DNA of 64,000 nt from Evtepia gabavorous (GCF_003425665.1 NZ_QQRQ01000002.1:140671-204670); one strand, 5' to 3'. Positions 51,315 through 60,006 are shown, counted from the stretch's first letter. Program-made: numbers and translations. The notes: generated from the sequence alone by a model not told the origin.

Positions 51315-52393
51315 TTATTTTGGCAGTGGAATCCTCCTGTGATGAGACCGCGGTGGCCCTGGTGCGGGACGGTCGGACCGTGCTGGCCGACTGCATCGCC
51401 TCCTCGGTGGAGATGCACCGGATCTATGGCGGGGTGGTGCCGGAGATTGCCTCCCGGAAGCACATTGAGGTGATTGCCCAGCTGGCGGACCAGGCCCTGG
51501 AGCAGGCGGGGCTGAGCCGGGGAGACATCGACGCGGTGGCGGTGACCTACGCCCCGGGCCTCATTGGCGCGGTGCTGGTGGGGGTGAGCTTTGCCAAGTC
51601 GGTGGCCTATGCCCTGGGGGTTCCCCTCATCCCGGTGCACCATGTGCGGGGACACATCGCAGCCAATTACCTGGCCCACCCCGACCTGGAGCCCCCCTTT
51701 GTCTGCCTGTGCGTGTCTGGGGGCACCTCTCTGCTGGTGGATGTGAAAGGGTACACGGAGATGGAAATTTTAGGCGCCACCCGGGACGATGCAGCGGGGG
51801 AGTGCTTTGACAAAATCGCCCGGGTGATGGGCCTGGGCTACCCCGGCGGAGCCCCCTTGGACCGGGCGGCCCAGGGAGGCAATGACAAGGCCTTTTCCTT
51901 GCCACGGGTGCACATACAGGACGCCCCCCTGGACATGTCCTTTTCCGGTCTAAAGACCGCCATGCTGAACCTGATCCACAATGCCCAGCAAAAAGGGGAG
52001 GAACTGCCTGTGGCGGATTTGGCGGCCTCCTTTTCCGCCGCAGTGAGTGAGGAGCTGGTTCCCCGGACCATGGCCGCAGCCCAGGCGAAGGGCTACGGCA
52101 AGGTGGCGGTGGTGGGCGGCGTGGCCGCCAACTCCCGTATCCGCCGGGATTTGGAGCAGGCCTGCCAGGCTGCGGGCTGTACCCTGTATCTCCCGCCGTT
52201 GAAGCTCTGCGGGGACAACGGCAGCATGATTGGCAGCCAGGGCTATTATGAATATCTGGCGGGGACCCGGGCCGGCACGGACTTAAACGCCTATGCCAAC
52301 CGAGAAATTTCCCGGCCTTATGGGACGGGGACAGCCCCGGTTTTCCCCAGCCCTGTGGAAAAGTCGGTGGAAAGTGTGCATAACTCTTTGTAG
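51311..52393 (+). CDS. tsaD: TsaD, tRNA threonylcarbamoyltransferase catalytic subunit
   Basis: 360 residues, ASKHA-fold Kae1/TsaD family. Typical motifs are ILAVESSCDETAVALV (4-19), the metal-binding HHVRGH (about 110-115), CLCVSGGTSLLV, GECFDKIARVMGLGYPGG (about 161-178) and CGDNGSMIG (about 301-309). It transfers threonylcarbamoyl from TC-AMP (made by TsaC) to A37 of ANN-decoding tRNAs. Overlaps the GNAT gene by 4 bases. tsaB and tsaE, its usual partners, are not in the window. Confidence 0.96.
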   Translation: MIILAVESSCDETAVALVRDGRTVLADCIASSVEMHRIYGGVVPEIASRKHIEVIAQLADQALEQAGLSRGDIDAVAVTYAPGLIGAVLVGVSFAKSVAYALGVPLIPVHHVRGHIAANYLAHPDLEPPFVCLCVSGGTSLLVDVKGYTEMEILGATRDDAAGECFDKIARVMGLGYPGGAPLDRAAQGGNDKAFSLPRVHIQDAPLDMSFSGLKTAMLNLIHNAQQKGEELPVADLAASFSAAVSEELVPRTMAAAQAKGYGKVAVVGGVAANSRIRRDLEQACQAAGCTLYLPPLKLCGDNGSMIGSQGYYEYLAGTRAGTDLNAYANREISRPYGTGTAPVFPSPVEKSVESVHNSL

Positions 52394-52421
52394 AATTTTT
52401 TGCCGTTTTCAGAAAAAGAAG

Positions 52422-52454
52422 GGGCGGAATCCTTGGAAAATGGGGATTCCGCCC
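52422..52454 (+). terminator. Hairpin after tsaD
   Basis: Perfect 11-bp stem GGGCGGAATCC / GGATTCCGCCC (52422-52432, 52444-52454), loop of 11, with no T tract. Probably a weak terminator or processing site between tsaD and the tRNA promoter. Confidence 0.6.
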
Positions 52455-52483
52455 TGGTATACAACTGGTATAGCAAAAAGGGG

Positions 52484-52512
52484 TTGACGAAAGGGGACTT
52501 CTGTGATAAAAT
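52484..52512 (+). promoter_or_regulatory. Promoter of tRNA-Thr
   Basis: TTGACG (52484-52489), 17-base spacer, TAAAAT (52507-52512), 14 bases before the tRNA. A dedicated strong promoter. Confidence 0.85.
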
Positions 52513-52526
52513 AATTTCTACCATTT

Positions 52527-52602
52527 GCTACTGTAGCGTAGTTGGTAGCGCAATTGATTCGTAATCAATAGGTCGCCGGTTCGAGTCCGGCCAGTAGCTC
52601 CA
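52527..52602 (+). tRNA. tRNA-Thr(CGT)
   Basis: 76 bases fold as a cloverleaf: acceptor GCTACTG / CAGTAGC, D arm with TAGTTGGTAGC loop, anticodon arm ATTGA / TCAAT around the seven-base loop TTCGTAA (anticodon CGT, A37), T arm CCGGTTCGAGTCCGG, discriminator T and encoded CCA end. The A37 is a substrate for t6A modification by TsaD. It lies on its own transcript between promoter and terminator. Confidence 0.95.
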
Positions 52603-52604
52603 AG

Positions 52605-52637
52605 AGCGGTGCGTTCAGATAGAACGCACCGCTTTTT
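52605..52637 (+). terminator. Terminator of tRNA-Thr
   Basis: Perfect 12-bp stem AGCGGTGCGTTC / GAACGCACCGCT (52605-52616, 52622-52633) with a 5-base loop, ending in TTTTT. Confidence 0.93.
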
Positions 52638-52668
52638 GTGTGGGGCTCCATGGACTGGGACGTTACCC

Positions 52669-52698
52669 TTGACAACGCTGCTGGCTGTGGACTATAAT
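52669..52698 (+). promoter_or_regulatory. Promoter of the thiT transcript
   Basis: TTGACA (52669-52674), 18-base spacer, TATAAT (52693-52698), 15 bases ahead of the TPP riboswitch. Confidence 0.85.
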
Positions 52699-52712
52699 AA
52701 AAGAACAATTGA

Positions 52713-52800
52713 ATGGGGAGCTGGCGCATGCCGGCTGAGAAAGGGCGTAATGCCGCCCTGACCCAGGAACCTGATCCGGATAATGCCGGCGTAGGAACCC
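52713..52800 (+). promoter_or_regulatory. TPP (THI element) riboswitch
   Basis: The conserved landmarks run in order: GGGGAGC near 52715, GCTGAGA at about 52733-52740, the variable P3 hairpin, GACCC, ACCTGATCCGGATAATGCC and GTAGGAACC near 52790-52799. Thiamine pyrophosphate binding to this RNA controls the downstream thiT gene; the following terminator (52812-52844) is the expression platform. Confidence 0.95.
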
Positions 52801-52811
52801 CTCAGAAGGAC

Positions 52812-52844
52812 CCTTCCAGGCATGGTGCTTGGGGGGCTTTTTTT
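52812..52844 (+). terminator. Attenuator terminator of the TPP riboswitch
   Basis: CCTTCCAGGCA / TGCTTGGGGGG (52812-52822, 52826-52836), 11 pairs including several G-U, then C and seven T residues. It sits between the aptamer and the thiT start, so ligand-driven folding can stop transcription before thiT. Confidence 0.8.
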
Positions 52845-52880
52845 GTGGCTTCCTCACCAACCAACAGGAGGAATGAAGGA

Positions 52881-53444
52881 ATGCGTAATCGAAAACTGCA
52901 AATGCTTTGTGAAGGGGCCATTTTGGTGGCTCTGGCCCAGATTCTCAGTATGCTCAAGCTGTGGGAGATGCCCTGGGGCGGGTCCATCACTTTGGGGATG
53001 CTGCCCATTTTTCTCTTTGCCGTGCGCTGGGGGACCCGTTGGGGGCTGGTGGCGGGCTTTGCCTACGGCCTGCTTCAGGTGATGTTTGACGGGGGCTTTG
53101 CCATCAGCTGGCAGTCCATTCTGGGGGATTACCTGGTGGCCTTTACCGTGCTGGGCCTGGCGGGCCTGGGAAGAGGCAGGGAAAAGGGGATTTTCCTGGG
53201 GACGGTCCTGGGGGGCGCGGCCCGGTTTGTGGTCCACTGGGTGGTGGGCGCCACGGTCTGGGCCATGTACATGCCCGATGCCTTTTTTGGAATGACCATG
53301 ACCTCTCCCTGGCTGTACTCCCTGCTGTACAACGGCTTTTACATGCTCATCGACACCCTGCTGTGCCTGGTGATCTTTGCCCTCCTCTTCCGGCCCATGC
53401 ATCAGTATCTCACGGGCGCGGACTTGCGGAAAACAACGGAATAA
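52881..53444 (+). CDS. thiT: Thiamine transporter ThiT (ECF S component)
   Basis: 187 residues, six predicted membrane helices. It is the substrate-binding S component of an energy-coupling-factor transporter; the ATPase and T components are encoded elsewhere. The N-terminal LCEGAILVALAQILS and the PWGGSITLGMLPIFLFAVRWG segment match ThiT, and the upstream TPP riboswitch supports thiamine as ligand. ATG 52881 has GGAGG 9 bases upstream. Ends at a shared terminator with the AraC gene. Confidence 0.94.
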   Translation: MRNRKLQMLCEGAILVALAQILSMLKLWEMPWGGSITLGMLPIFLFAVRWGTRWGLVAGFAYGLLQVMFDGGFAISWQSILGDYLVAFTVLGLAGLGRGREKGIFLGTVLGGAARFVVHWVVGATVWAMYMPDAFFGMTMTSPWLYSLLYNGFYMLIDTLLCLVIFALLFRPMHQYLTGADLRKTTE

Positions 53445-53448
53445 TAAG

Positions 53449-53486
53449 AAGAAACCGCCTGCGGAGCCTTCCGCAGGCGGTTTCTT
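53449..53486. terminator. Bidirectional terminator between thiT and the AraC gene
   Basis: Perfect 17-bp inverted repeat (53449-53465 and 53470-53486) with a GCCT loop. A runs on the left and TTTCTT on the right give terminator character in both directions. Confidence 0.85.
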
Positions 53487-53506
53487 GCAGGGAGAGACGC
53501 CTTCTG

Positions 53507-54442
53507 TTACAGGTCTCCGTTGGCGGGGAAAGGCTGCCGGGTGGCGGGATGCCGGTGCCGGTACTGAGAGGGGGTGAGTCCCATCTGCTTTCGAAAGCGT
53601 TTGCCGAAGTAGCTGGCGTCGCCAAAGCCGCAGGCCTCCGCCACCTGGGCCACCGGGAGATCAGAGGTGAGCAGCAGGTGCAGGGCGTACTCCAGCCGGC
53701 GCTGGGTGAGGTATTCCATGGGAGACAGGCCCAGGACCCGGCGGAAGCAGCTCAGGCAGGTGTTCCGGCTGACGCTGGCCGCCTGGGCCACTTGGTCCAG
53801 GGTGAGCTTTTCCCGAAAGTGGGTCTGGAGGAAGGCGATCATCTGCTTGGCCCGGACCTGGTCCGTGCGCTGGGCGGCGGTGAGGTCGTGGCGGGGAAGC
53901 TGCTGAGCGTGCTCGGCGATGGCCTGCCACACCTGGCACATCAGGCGGTGGATGTGCAGCTCATAGGCCCCCGTCTCCGTCTGGCTCAGGGCGTAGGACT
54001 GGCGGAGCAGGTCCAGCATTTGCCGCTGCCAGGGGACCTGAGGGGAGAGGCACAGGCTGCGGAGCCCCTGGCTGCCCAGGAAGGGGGCCACGTATTTTTG
54101 GTAAATGACGCTCTGAGGCGGCGCCAGGAAGGCGGCGTCCATGATGACCGAGAACATCTCCGCGTCCGGGGTGTGGGAGGCGGGCTGGGCCATGTGGAGG
54201 ATGTTGGCGTTTTTGAAGATGCCCTGGCCGGCGGTGAGGGTGTGGTGCTCGTTTTCCACGTAGTACTCCATGGTGCCCCGGGTGATGACGTTGAACTCCA
54301 GCTCCGGATGCCAGTGCCAGTGGATGCCGGCCCGGTCAAACTGGTCCATGATGTCCAGGTAAAACCGAATGGGGTATTCCGGCGCCCCCCGGAGCTCCAG
54401 GGCCATCAGGGTGTGGTCCGTCAGGATTTCCGTGACTTGCAT
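53507..54442 (-). CDS. AraC-family regulator with cupin sensor
   Basis: 311 residues. N-terminal cupin-like ligand-binding domain (about 15-145; HWHWHPELEFNVITRGTMEYYVENE with three His) and C-terminal double HTH of AraC/XylS type (about 205-300; LDQVAQAASVSRNTCLSCFRRVLGLSPMEYLTQRRLEYALHLL, then the conserved CGFGDASYFGKRFRKQMGLTPSQYR). Divergent from the MaoC-CoA transferase operon, 140 bases away, so it is the likely regulator. AAGGAG lies before the ATG. Confidence 0.9.
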   Translation of the reverse strand: MQVTEILTDHTLMALELRGAPEYPIRFYLDIMDQFDRAGIHWHWHPELEFNVITRGTMEYYVENEHHTLTAGQGIFKNANILHMAQPASHTPDAEMFSVIMDAAFLAPPQSVIYQKYVAPFLGSQGLRSLCLSPQVPWQRQMLDLLRQSYALSQTETGAYELHIHRLMCQVWQAIAEHAQQLPRHDLTAAQRTDQVRAKQMIAFLQTHFREKLTLDQVAQAASVSRNTCLSCFRRVLGLSPMEYLTQRRLEYALHLLLTSDLPVAQVAEACGFGDASYFGKRFRKQMGLTPSQYRHRHPATRQPFPANGDL

Positions 54443-54582
54443 AGCGGTCTCCTTTGTGAAAAAGTACCAGAATATTGGGAAATTATCCGATGTGATTTTT
54501 CCAAATGGATGCTATGATACTATCACAGAACCCCCCGGCCCGCAAGGAAAATCATCTGGGGGAGGAAAGGGAGGCCTGCGGC

Positions 54583-55023
54583 ATGGGAAGCCTGCATTTT
54601 GAAATCGGAAAAAAGTTCACCCTCACCAAGACCTTTGCCGAGAGTGATGTGTACCTCTTTGCCGGGATCATTGGAGATTTGTTCCCCGCCCATGTGAACG
54701 AGGAGTACTGCAAACGGATGCCCTATGGGACCCGCCTGGTCCACGGCTGCCTCACCTTCAGCCTGTGCTCCACCGTCAGCGGCATGGCGGGGGTGGACAG
54801 CGGCCATGACATTCTGGCCATGGGATATGACCAGGTGAAATTCCTGAAGCCCGTCTTTTTCGGGGACACCATCACCGCCACCTATTGGATCACCGAGGTC
54901 AACGAGGCCCGCCGGAAAACCACCGGCCAGTGCGTCATGACCAACCAGCGAGGGGAGACGGTGCTCACCTGCCTGCACTACATGAAGGTCATTGATCCGG
55001 TGGAGGAGGGGAAGGGACCATGA
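54583..55023 (+). CDS. MaoC-like (R)-specific enoyl-CoA hydratase
   Basis: 146 residues, single hot-dog fold. The hydratase 2 motif is present: FAGIIGDLFPAHVNEEYCKRMPYGTRLVHG (about 22-51), with the Asp/His dyad (Asp28, His33) expected to hydrate the enoyl-CoA double bond. Likely activity is a short-chain (R)-3-hydroxyacyl-CoA dehydratase or a related fold-mate. ATG 54583 is chosen over 54505 because GGGAGG is 8 bases upstream. Overlaps the CoA-transferase gene by 4 bases. Confidence 0.86.
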   Translation: MGSLHFEIGKKFTLTKTFAESDVYLFAGIIGDLFPAHVNEEYCKRMPYGTRLVHGCLTFSLCSTVSGMAGVDSGHDILAMGYDQVKFLKPVFFGDTITATYWITEVNEARRKTTGQCVMTNQRGETVLTCLHYMKVIDPVEEGKGP

Positions 55024-56363
55024 ACAAGTGGCAGAAGGCCTATCTCCGGGGCGCGTATCGGGGCAAGTCTCCCGGGGCCCTCTACCGAGAGCGCCTGGGC
55101 ACGGTCCAGGATGCCCTGGACTGGATCGACGACGGGGACTGCCTGACCTGGTCCACCCACGGCAGTGAGCCCAAGGTGTTCCTGGAACACCTGCACACCA
55201 TCGCCCCCCGGCTGGAGAAGGGGATTGACTGCTGGAACACCATCAGCCGGTACGACTACCCTGTGACCCGGGACCCGGCGCTGGCGGGGCGCTTTCGCCA
55301 CCATACCTTTTTCTTTGACCGGTGGTCCGTGGCCGCCCGGGGGAGCGGGCTGTACTCCTATTTCCCGGTGAACCAGCACAACTATGGGCAGGAGGTCCGG
55401 CGGTGCCTGCCCCCCAACGTCTTTGTGGCCCAGGTCTCCCCCATGGACCGGCACGGCTATGTCCACCTGAGCTGCGACCTGATTATGACCTTGGAGCACG
55501 TCTACCGGGCGGACAAGATTATTTTTGAGGTCAATGCCCGGGCCCCTATGGTCTGGGGGGAGAGTGCCCTGCCGATCTCTATGGCGGATGTGGTGTATGA
55601 GGTGGATGAGCCCATCTTCCAGCTCCAGGACCCGCCCATCGGGGAGAGGGAGGAGACCATTGCCGGCTATGTCTCCGACCTGATGAGGGACGGGGACTGT
55701 ATCCAGCTGGGATTCGGGGGCATCCCCAACGCCATTGGCTTTCACCTGATGGAGAAGCATGATCTGGGCATCCACACAGAGCAGATCGGCACTGCCATGG
55801 CCCACCTGATGGCCTGCGGGGCGGTGACCAACCGGTGTAAAACCATCGACCGGGGCATTACGGTGGGTTCTTTTATCTCCGGGGACCATTTCCTCTATGA
55901 TTTTGTGGACCAGCATCCCCGCCTGACGGTCCGTCGCAGCCGGTACACCAATGACCCCTATGTGATCGCCCGGAACGACAATGTGGTTTCGGTGAACGCC
56001 TCCCTGCAGATTGACCTCACCGGCCAGGTGTGCGCCGAGTCCATCGGCCCCTACCAGCACTCAGGCACCGGGGGGGCCACGGACTTTGCCTGGGGGGCCT
56101 ACCATGCCAAGGGCGGCCGGGCCATCCTGGCCCAGACGGCCACCACCAAGCAGGGGACCCTCTCCCGGATCGTCCCCACCCTGGACCCGGGGGCCATTGT
56201 CTCCGTTTCCCGCAATTTAACCGATCTGGTGGTCACGGAGTACGGCGTGGCCAAGCTCCGCCAGCGCACAGTGCGCCAGCGGGTGGAAAACCTCATCGCC
56301 GTGGCCCACCCGGATTTCCGGGCAGAGCTGCGGCGGCAGGCCAACCGGCTGCTGTATTTCTGA
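55020..56363 (+). CDS. Acetyl-CoA hydrolase/transferase family CoA-transferase
   Basis: 447 residues, family of 4-hydroxybutyrate/butyryl-CoA:acetate CoA-transferases. The catalytic Glu is in LGIHTEQIG (Glu254), with GFGGIPNAIG near 236-245 and GSFISGDHFLYDFVDQHP near 278-295. C-terminal motifs GGATDFAWGAYHAKGGRAIL and TEYGVAKLRQRTVRQRVENLIAVAHPDFR complete the fold. It would swap CoA between an acyl-CoA and acetate in the cytoplasm. Partner MaoC hydratase is coupled upstream. The true acyl group is uncertain. Confidence 0.87.
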   Translation: MNKWQKAYLRGAYRGKSPGALYRERLGTVQDALDWIDDGDCLTWSTHGSEPKVFLEHLHTIAPRLEKGIDCWNTISRYDYPVTRDPALAGRFRHHTFFFDRWSVAARGSGLYSYFPVNQHNYGQEVRRCLPPNVFVAQVSPMDRHGYVHLSCDLIMTLEHVYRADKIIFEVNARAPMVWGESALPISMADVVYEVDEPIFQLQDPPIGEREETIAGYVSDLMRDGDCIQLGFGGIPNAIGFHLMEKHDLGIHTEQIGTAMAHLMACGAVTNRCKTIDRGITVGSFISGDHFLYDFVDQHPRLTVRRSRYTNDPYVIARNDNVVSVNASLQIDLTGQVCAESIGPYQHSGTGGATDFAWGAYHAKGGRAILAQTATTKQGTLSRIVPTLDPGAIVSVSRNLTDLVVTEYGVAKLRQRTVRQRVENLIAVAHPDFRAELRRQANRLLYF

Positions 56364-56403
56364 TGTCCGCCGGCCGGGAGGGAAAAACGTACCTGAAAGG
56401 AAA

Positions 56404-56439
56404 ACAGCAGCCATCCGGCATGAGCCGGACGGCTGCTGT
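56404..56439. terminator. Bidirectional terminator
   Basis: Arms ACAGCAGCC-A-TCCGGC and GCCGGA-C-GGCTGCTGT (56404-56419, 56424-56439), one A/C mismatch, loop ATGA. It separates the convergent CoA-transferase and isocitrate dehydrogenase genes; GTTTT follows on the right. Confidence 0.8.
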
Positions 56440-56456
56440 CGTGTTTTGTGGGTTTC

Positions 56457-57674
56457 TCAGGCCAGGAGGGTCTCCAGCCGGGCGCGGATGAGCTTCATGA
56501 GTTTGCCGTTCTCCGGCATCTCTTTGAGCTCCTTGGGGTCGCACAGGCTGGCCAGGTCCTCGGAGAGGTAGCCCTCCTCGAACACGTCCAGGCCGGCCTG
56601 CCCCAGGCAGTCGGCGTAGCGGACCAGGGCGGCGTTGCCATCCAACTCACCCCGCTTTTTCAGGGCGCCGGCCCAGGCGGCGATGGTGGCCAGGGGGTTG
56701 GAGGACAGGGCCTCTCCCTTCTGGTGCCGGCGGTAATGGTCGGTGATGGTGCCGTGGGCGGCCTCATACTCGAAGTTGCCGTCAGGGCTCACCAGCACAC
56801 TGGTCATCATGGGCAGGGAGCCGGAGGCGGCGGCGATGAGGTCGCTCATCACGTCGCCGTCGTAGTTCTTGCAGGCCCAGATCATTCCCCCCTCGGACCG
56901 GATGACCTTGGCGGCCACGTCGTCGATGAGGGCGTAACGGTAGTGAAGGCCCGCGGCCTGGAACTTGTCCTGGAACTCCTCCTCATAGACCTTCTGGAAC
57001 AGGAGCTTGAAGGTCTGGTCGTAGTCCTTGGAGATGGTATCCTTGGAGGAGAACCACACGTCCTGGCCCACCTCCAGGGCATAGGTGAAGCAGCACCGGG
57101 CGAAGGAGAGGATGGAGTCGTCCCGGTTGTGCATCCCCTGGAGGACGCCGGGGCCTTTGAAGTCAAAGATGGTCTGACGGGAGAGCTCCTTGCCGCCCTC
57201 GTCGGTGAAGACCATCTCCGCCTTGCCAGGGCCGGGGACCCGATACTCCACGGCCTTGTAGATGTCGCCGTAGGCGTGGCGGGCGATGGTAATGGGCTTT
57301 TTCCAGCAGGAGACCACAGGCTTCACCTTAGAGATGAGGATGGGGGCACGAAAGACCGTGCCGTCCAGGGCCGCCCGGATGGTGGCGTTGGGGGACTTCC
57401 ACATCTTTTTCAGGTGATACTCCTCCATCCGCTGAAGGTTGGGGGTGATGGTGGCGCATTTCACCCCCACGTGCCAGTGTTTGATGGCCTCGGCCGCCTG
57501 GACGGTGACCTGGTCGTCGGTGGCGTCCCGGTTGGGCAGACACAGATCGTAATATTCGGTGTTCAGGTCCACAAAGGGGAGGATGAGCTCCTCCTTGATC
57601 ATGGCCCAGAGAATCCGGGTCATCTCGTCCCCATCAATCTCCACGATGGGGTTTTGCATCTTGATTTTCTCCAT
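56457..57674 (-). CDS. icd: NADP-type isocitrate dehydrogenase (eukaryote-like subgroup)
   Basis: 405 residues, near the length of type II NADP-IDH. Features include NPIVEIDGDEMTRILW (about 8-23), CATITPNLQRMEEY, SPNATIRAALDGTVFRAPI (about 94-112, with the phosphorylation-type Ser site), the Asp block GMIWACKNYDGDVMSDLIA (about 263-281) and AAHGTITDHYRRHQKG (about 308-323) for NADP binding. It oxidatively decarboxylates isocitrate to 2-oxoglutarate. Operon partner of the hydratase 10 bases upstream (57685 to 57674). RBS GAGGAAGCC. Confidence 0.93.
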   Translation of the reverse strand: MEKIKMQNPIVEIDGDEMTRILWAMIKEELILPFVDLNTEYYDLCLPNRDATDDQVTVQAAEAIKHWHVGVKCATITPNLQRMEEYHLKKMWKSPNATIRAALDGTVFRAPILISKVKPVVSCWKKPITIARHAYGDIYKAVEYRVPGPGKAEMVFTDEGGKELSRQTIFDFKGPGVLQGMHNRDDSILSFARCCFTYALEVGQDVWFSSKDTISKDYDQTFKLLFQKVYEEEFQDKFQAAGLHYRYALIDDVAAKVIRSEGGMIWACKNYDGDVMSDLIAAASGSLPMMTSVLVSPDGNFEYEAAHGTITDHYRRHQKGEALSSNPLATIAAWAGALKKRGELDGNAALVRYADCLGQAGLDVFEEGYLSEDLASLCDPKELKEMPENGKLMKLIRARLETLLA

Positions 57675-57684
57675 GGCTTCCTCC

Positions 57685-59928
57685 TCAGCCCTGGTTCTGG
57701 GCGGCGTAGTGGTTCATCAGGCAGCCGGTGAGCAGGAGCTCCCGTTCCTCCCCGGTGGTATTCTTCAAATAGAGGGTGAGGGGGGTGACGGTGCCGCCGG
57801 AGAGGGCCAGGGCGGGGAAGGTATCATCCCCCGCCAGCACCTTGGCCTTTACATCGGGGACATAGATAAAGTCCCCGGGCTGGCAGGTGAACGCGTCTCC
57901 CTCGGCCAGGGTGAAGGGGAGCATGCCCCAGTTGACGCAGTTGGAGCGGTACCGCTTGGTGGCAAACTCATAGCAGATGTTGGCGCAGCCCCCCAGCACC
58001 CGCTGGCAGGAGGCGGCCTGTTCCCGGGCCGAGCCGTCGCCGGGCTTGTTGGCAAAGATCACCGAGCCGATCTGGAAAGCGGCGGGGGCCAGCGATCCCT
58101 GTCCCAGCTTCTCCAGGGCTTCCTGGACCTGGGCGGGCAGGGAACCGGCCTGCCGGGCGGTCTCCAGAGCCTGGGTGTCCAGGGCGCGGGGGACGTAGTC
58201 AGGGTCCCGGCGGGACAGGGCGAAGGAGGCCAGCTTCATGGGGTTGGACCGGTAGGAGGAGGTCTCCCCGGAGGGGATGAGCTCGTCGGTGGTGGTCACC
58301 GGGTCCCGGAGGACGGAGGCCACCTGCATGAGCAGGTTGTCCGCCAGAGCCGGGATGGGGGGCCATTCCGCGATGTTGGGGCCGAACTTCAGCGCTGCCT
58401 CAGGCTGGGGGTGGCCGAAGCCGAAGTAGACCCGGCGGTCATACACCTGGGTGTCAAAGGTCCGCTTGCCCTGCTTGGGCGGGACGTAGTCCGCTTCTGT
58501 GGCGGGGGTGAGCACCCCGTGGTTCCGGGCGGTGGCGGCAATGGACCGGGCGTCCATGAGGACCACCCCGGACAGCTGGCCATCGCCGGGCTTGGAGCCC
58601 TCCCGATTGGGGAAGTTCCGGGTGGTGTGGCGGATGGACAGGCCGTTGTTGGCGGGTACGTCCCCGGCGCCGAAACAGGGGCCGCAGAAGCAGGGCTTGA
58701 AGAGAGCCCCCGCCTGGAGCAGGGACTGCTGTACCCCGTTCTGGATGAGCTCCAGGTTCACCGGCACGGAGGGGGGATAGATGGACAGGGAGAAGTAGCC
58801 GCTGCCCACGTCGTGGCCGTCCAAAATGGCGGCGGCCTCAGCGATGTTGTCGTACATCCCCCCGGCACAGCCGGCGATGATCCCCTGGTCCACCACGACC
58901 TTGCCGTCCACCAGCTTGTCGGTGAGGGAGAGGTTGACCTTGCCCCCGAACTGCTCGGCGGCCCGCTTTTCCACCTCCCGGAAGATGTCGCCGGGGTTGG
59001 CCATGAGCTCCCGGATGGGATAGGCCTCGGCGGGGTGGAAGGGGAGGGCGGCCATGGGCTCCACCTTGGACAGATCAATGGTGATCATGCTGTCATAATA
59101 GGCGCCCTCCTGGGGATGGAGGGCCTCATAGGCCTCGGGCCGGCCGTGGATGGCCAGGTACTCCTCCACCGCGCCGTCGGTTTCCCAGATGGAGGACAGG
59201 CAGGCGGTTTCGGTGGTCATCACGTCGATGCCGATGCGGTAGTCCATGGGCAGGCCCGCGATGCCGGGGCCGGCGAACTCCAGGACCTTGTTCTTCACAA
59301 AGCCGTTTTTATACACGGCGCCGCAGAGGGCGATGGCCACGTCGTGGGGGCCCACCCCCTGGGCGGGGGAGCCGGTGAGGTAGACCAGCACCACCTGGGG
59401 GGAGGCGATGTCATAGGTGTTTTTCAGCAGCTGCTTGACGATCTCCGGGCCGCCCTCGCCCACCCCCATGGTGCCGATGGCGCCGTAGCGGGTGTGGCTG
59501 TCGGACCCCAGGATCATCCGCCCGCAGCCGGACATCATCTCCCGGGCGTACTGGTGGATGACCGCCTGGTTGGCGGGGACGAAGTTGCCGCCATACTTGA
59601 TGGCGGCGGACAGGCCGAAGACATGGTCGTCCTCGTTGATGGTGCCCCCCACGGCGCACAGGCTGTTGTGGCAGTTGGTCATCACGTAGGGGACGGGGAA
59701 CTCCTTCAGGCCGCTGGCCTTGGCGGTCTGGATGATGCCCACGTAGGTGATGTCGTGGGAGATGAGGCTGTCAAACTTCAGGTGGAGCTGACCGGCCTCC
59801 TCCCGCTGGTTGTGGCGGCGGAAAATCTGATAGGCCATGGTCTTCTCCCGGTCAGCGGGAGAGGCCACGGAGGCGGGGACCGGGGTCCCCTTCTGCCAGC
59901 GGACGCCGGCGGACTGTAATGTAATCAT
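57685..59928 (-). CDS. Aconitase-superfamily hydratase (YbhJ-like)
   Basis: 747 residues, the length of the E. coli YbhJ type, distinct from AcnA/AcnB and AcnX. Fe-S ligands sit in GCAGGMYDN (Cys354) and CFCGPCFGAGD (Cys415, Cys418), spaced as the three cluster Cys of aconitase; an additional Cys follows TN near 90. The swivel domain is present at the C-terminus. It probably isomerises citrate to isocitrate, since icd lies 10 bases downstream on the same strand and citrate synthase is divergent. ATG 59928 is used; 59970 would add 14 residues but lacks a good site. Confidence 0.8.
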   Translation of the reverse strand: MITLQSAGVRWQKGTPVPASVASPADREKTMAYQIFRRHNQREEAGQLHLKFDSLISHDITYVGIIQTAKASGLKEFPVPYVMTNCHNSLCAVGGTINEDDHVFGLSAAIKYGGNFVPANQAVIHQYAREMMSGCGRMILGSDSHTRYGAIGTMGVGEGGPEIVKQLLKNTYDIASPQVVLVYLTGSPAQGVGPHDVAIALCGAVYKNGFVKNKVLEFAGPGIAGLPMDYRIGIDVMTTETACLSSIWETDGAVEEYLAIHGRPEAYEALHPQEGAYYDSMITIDLSKVEPMAALPFHPAEAYPIRELMANPGDIFREVEKRAAEQFGGKVNLSLTDKLVDGKVVVDQGIIAGCAGGMYDNIAEAAAILDGHDVGSGYFSLSIYPPSVPVNLELIQNGVQQSLLQAGALFKPCFCGPCFGAGDVPANNGLSIRHTTRNFPNREGSKPGDGQLSGVVLMDARSIAATARNHGVLTPATEADYVPPKQGKRTFDTQVYDRRVYFGFGHPQPEAALKFGPNIAEWPPIPALADNLLMQVASVLRDPVTTTDELIPSGETSSYRSNPMKLASFALSRRDPDYVPRALDTQALETARQAGSLPAQVQEALEKLGQGSLAPAAFQIGSVIFANKPGDGSAREQAASCQRVLGGCANICYEFATKRYRSNCVNWGMLPFTLAEGDAFTCQPGDFIYVPDVKAKVLAGDDTFPALALSGGTVTPLTLYLKNTTGEERELLLTGCLMNHYAAQNQG

Positions 59929-60006
59929 ATCGTATCGACACCCTTCCTGGGAAAGTATTCTGGGCCCCATATTGCCAGGTTTTTTATATTAATATGGGTA
60001 CATACA

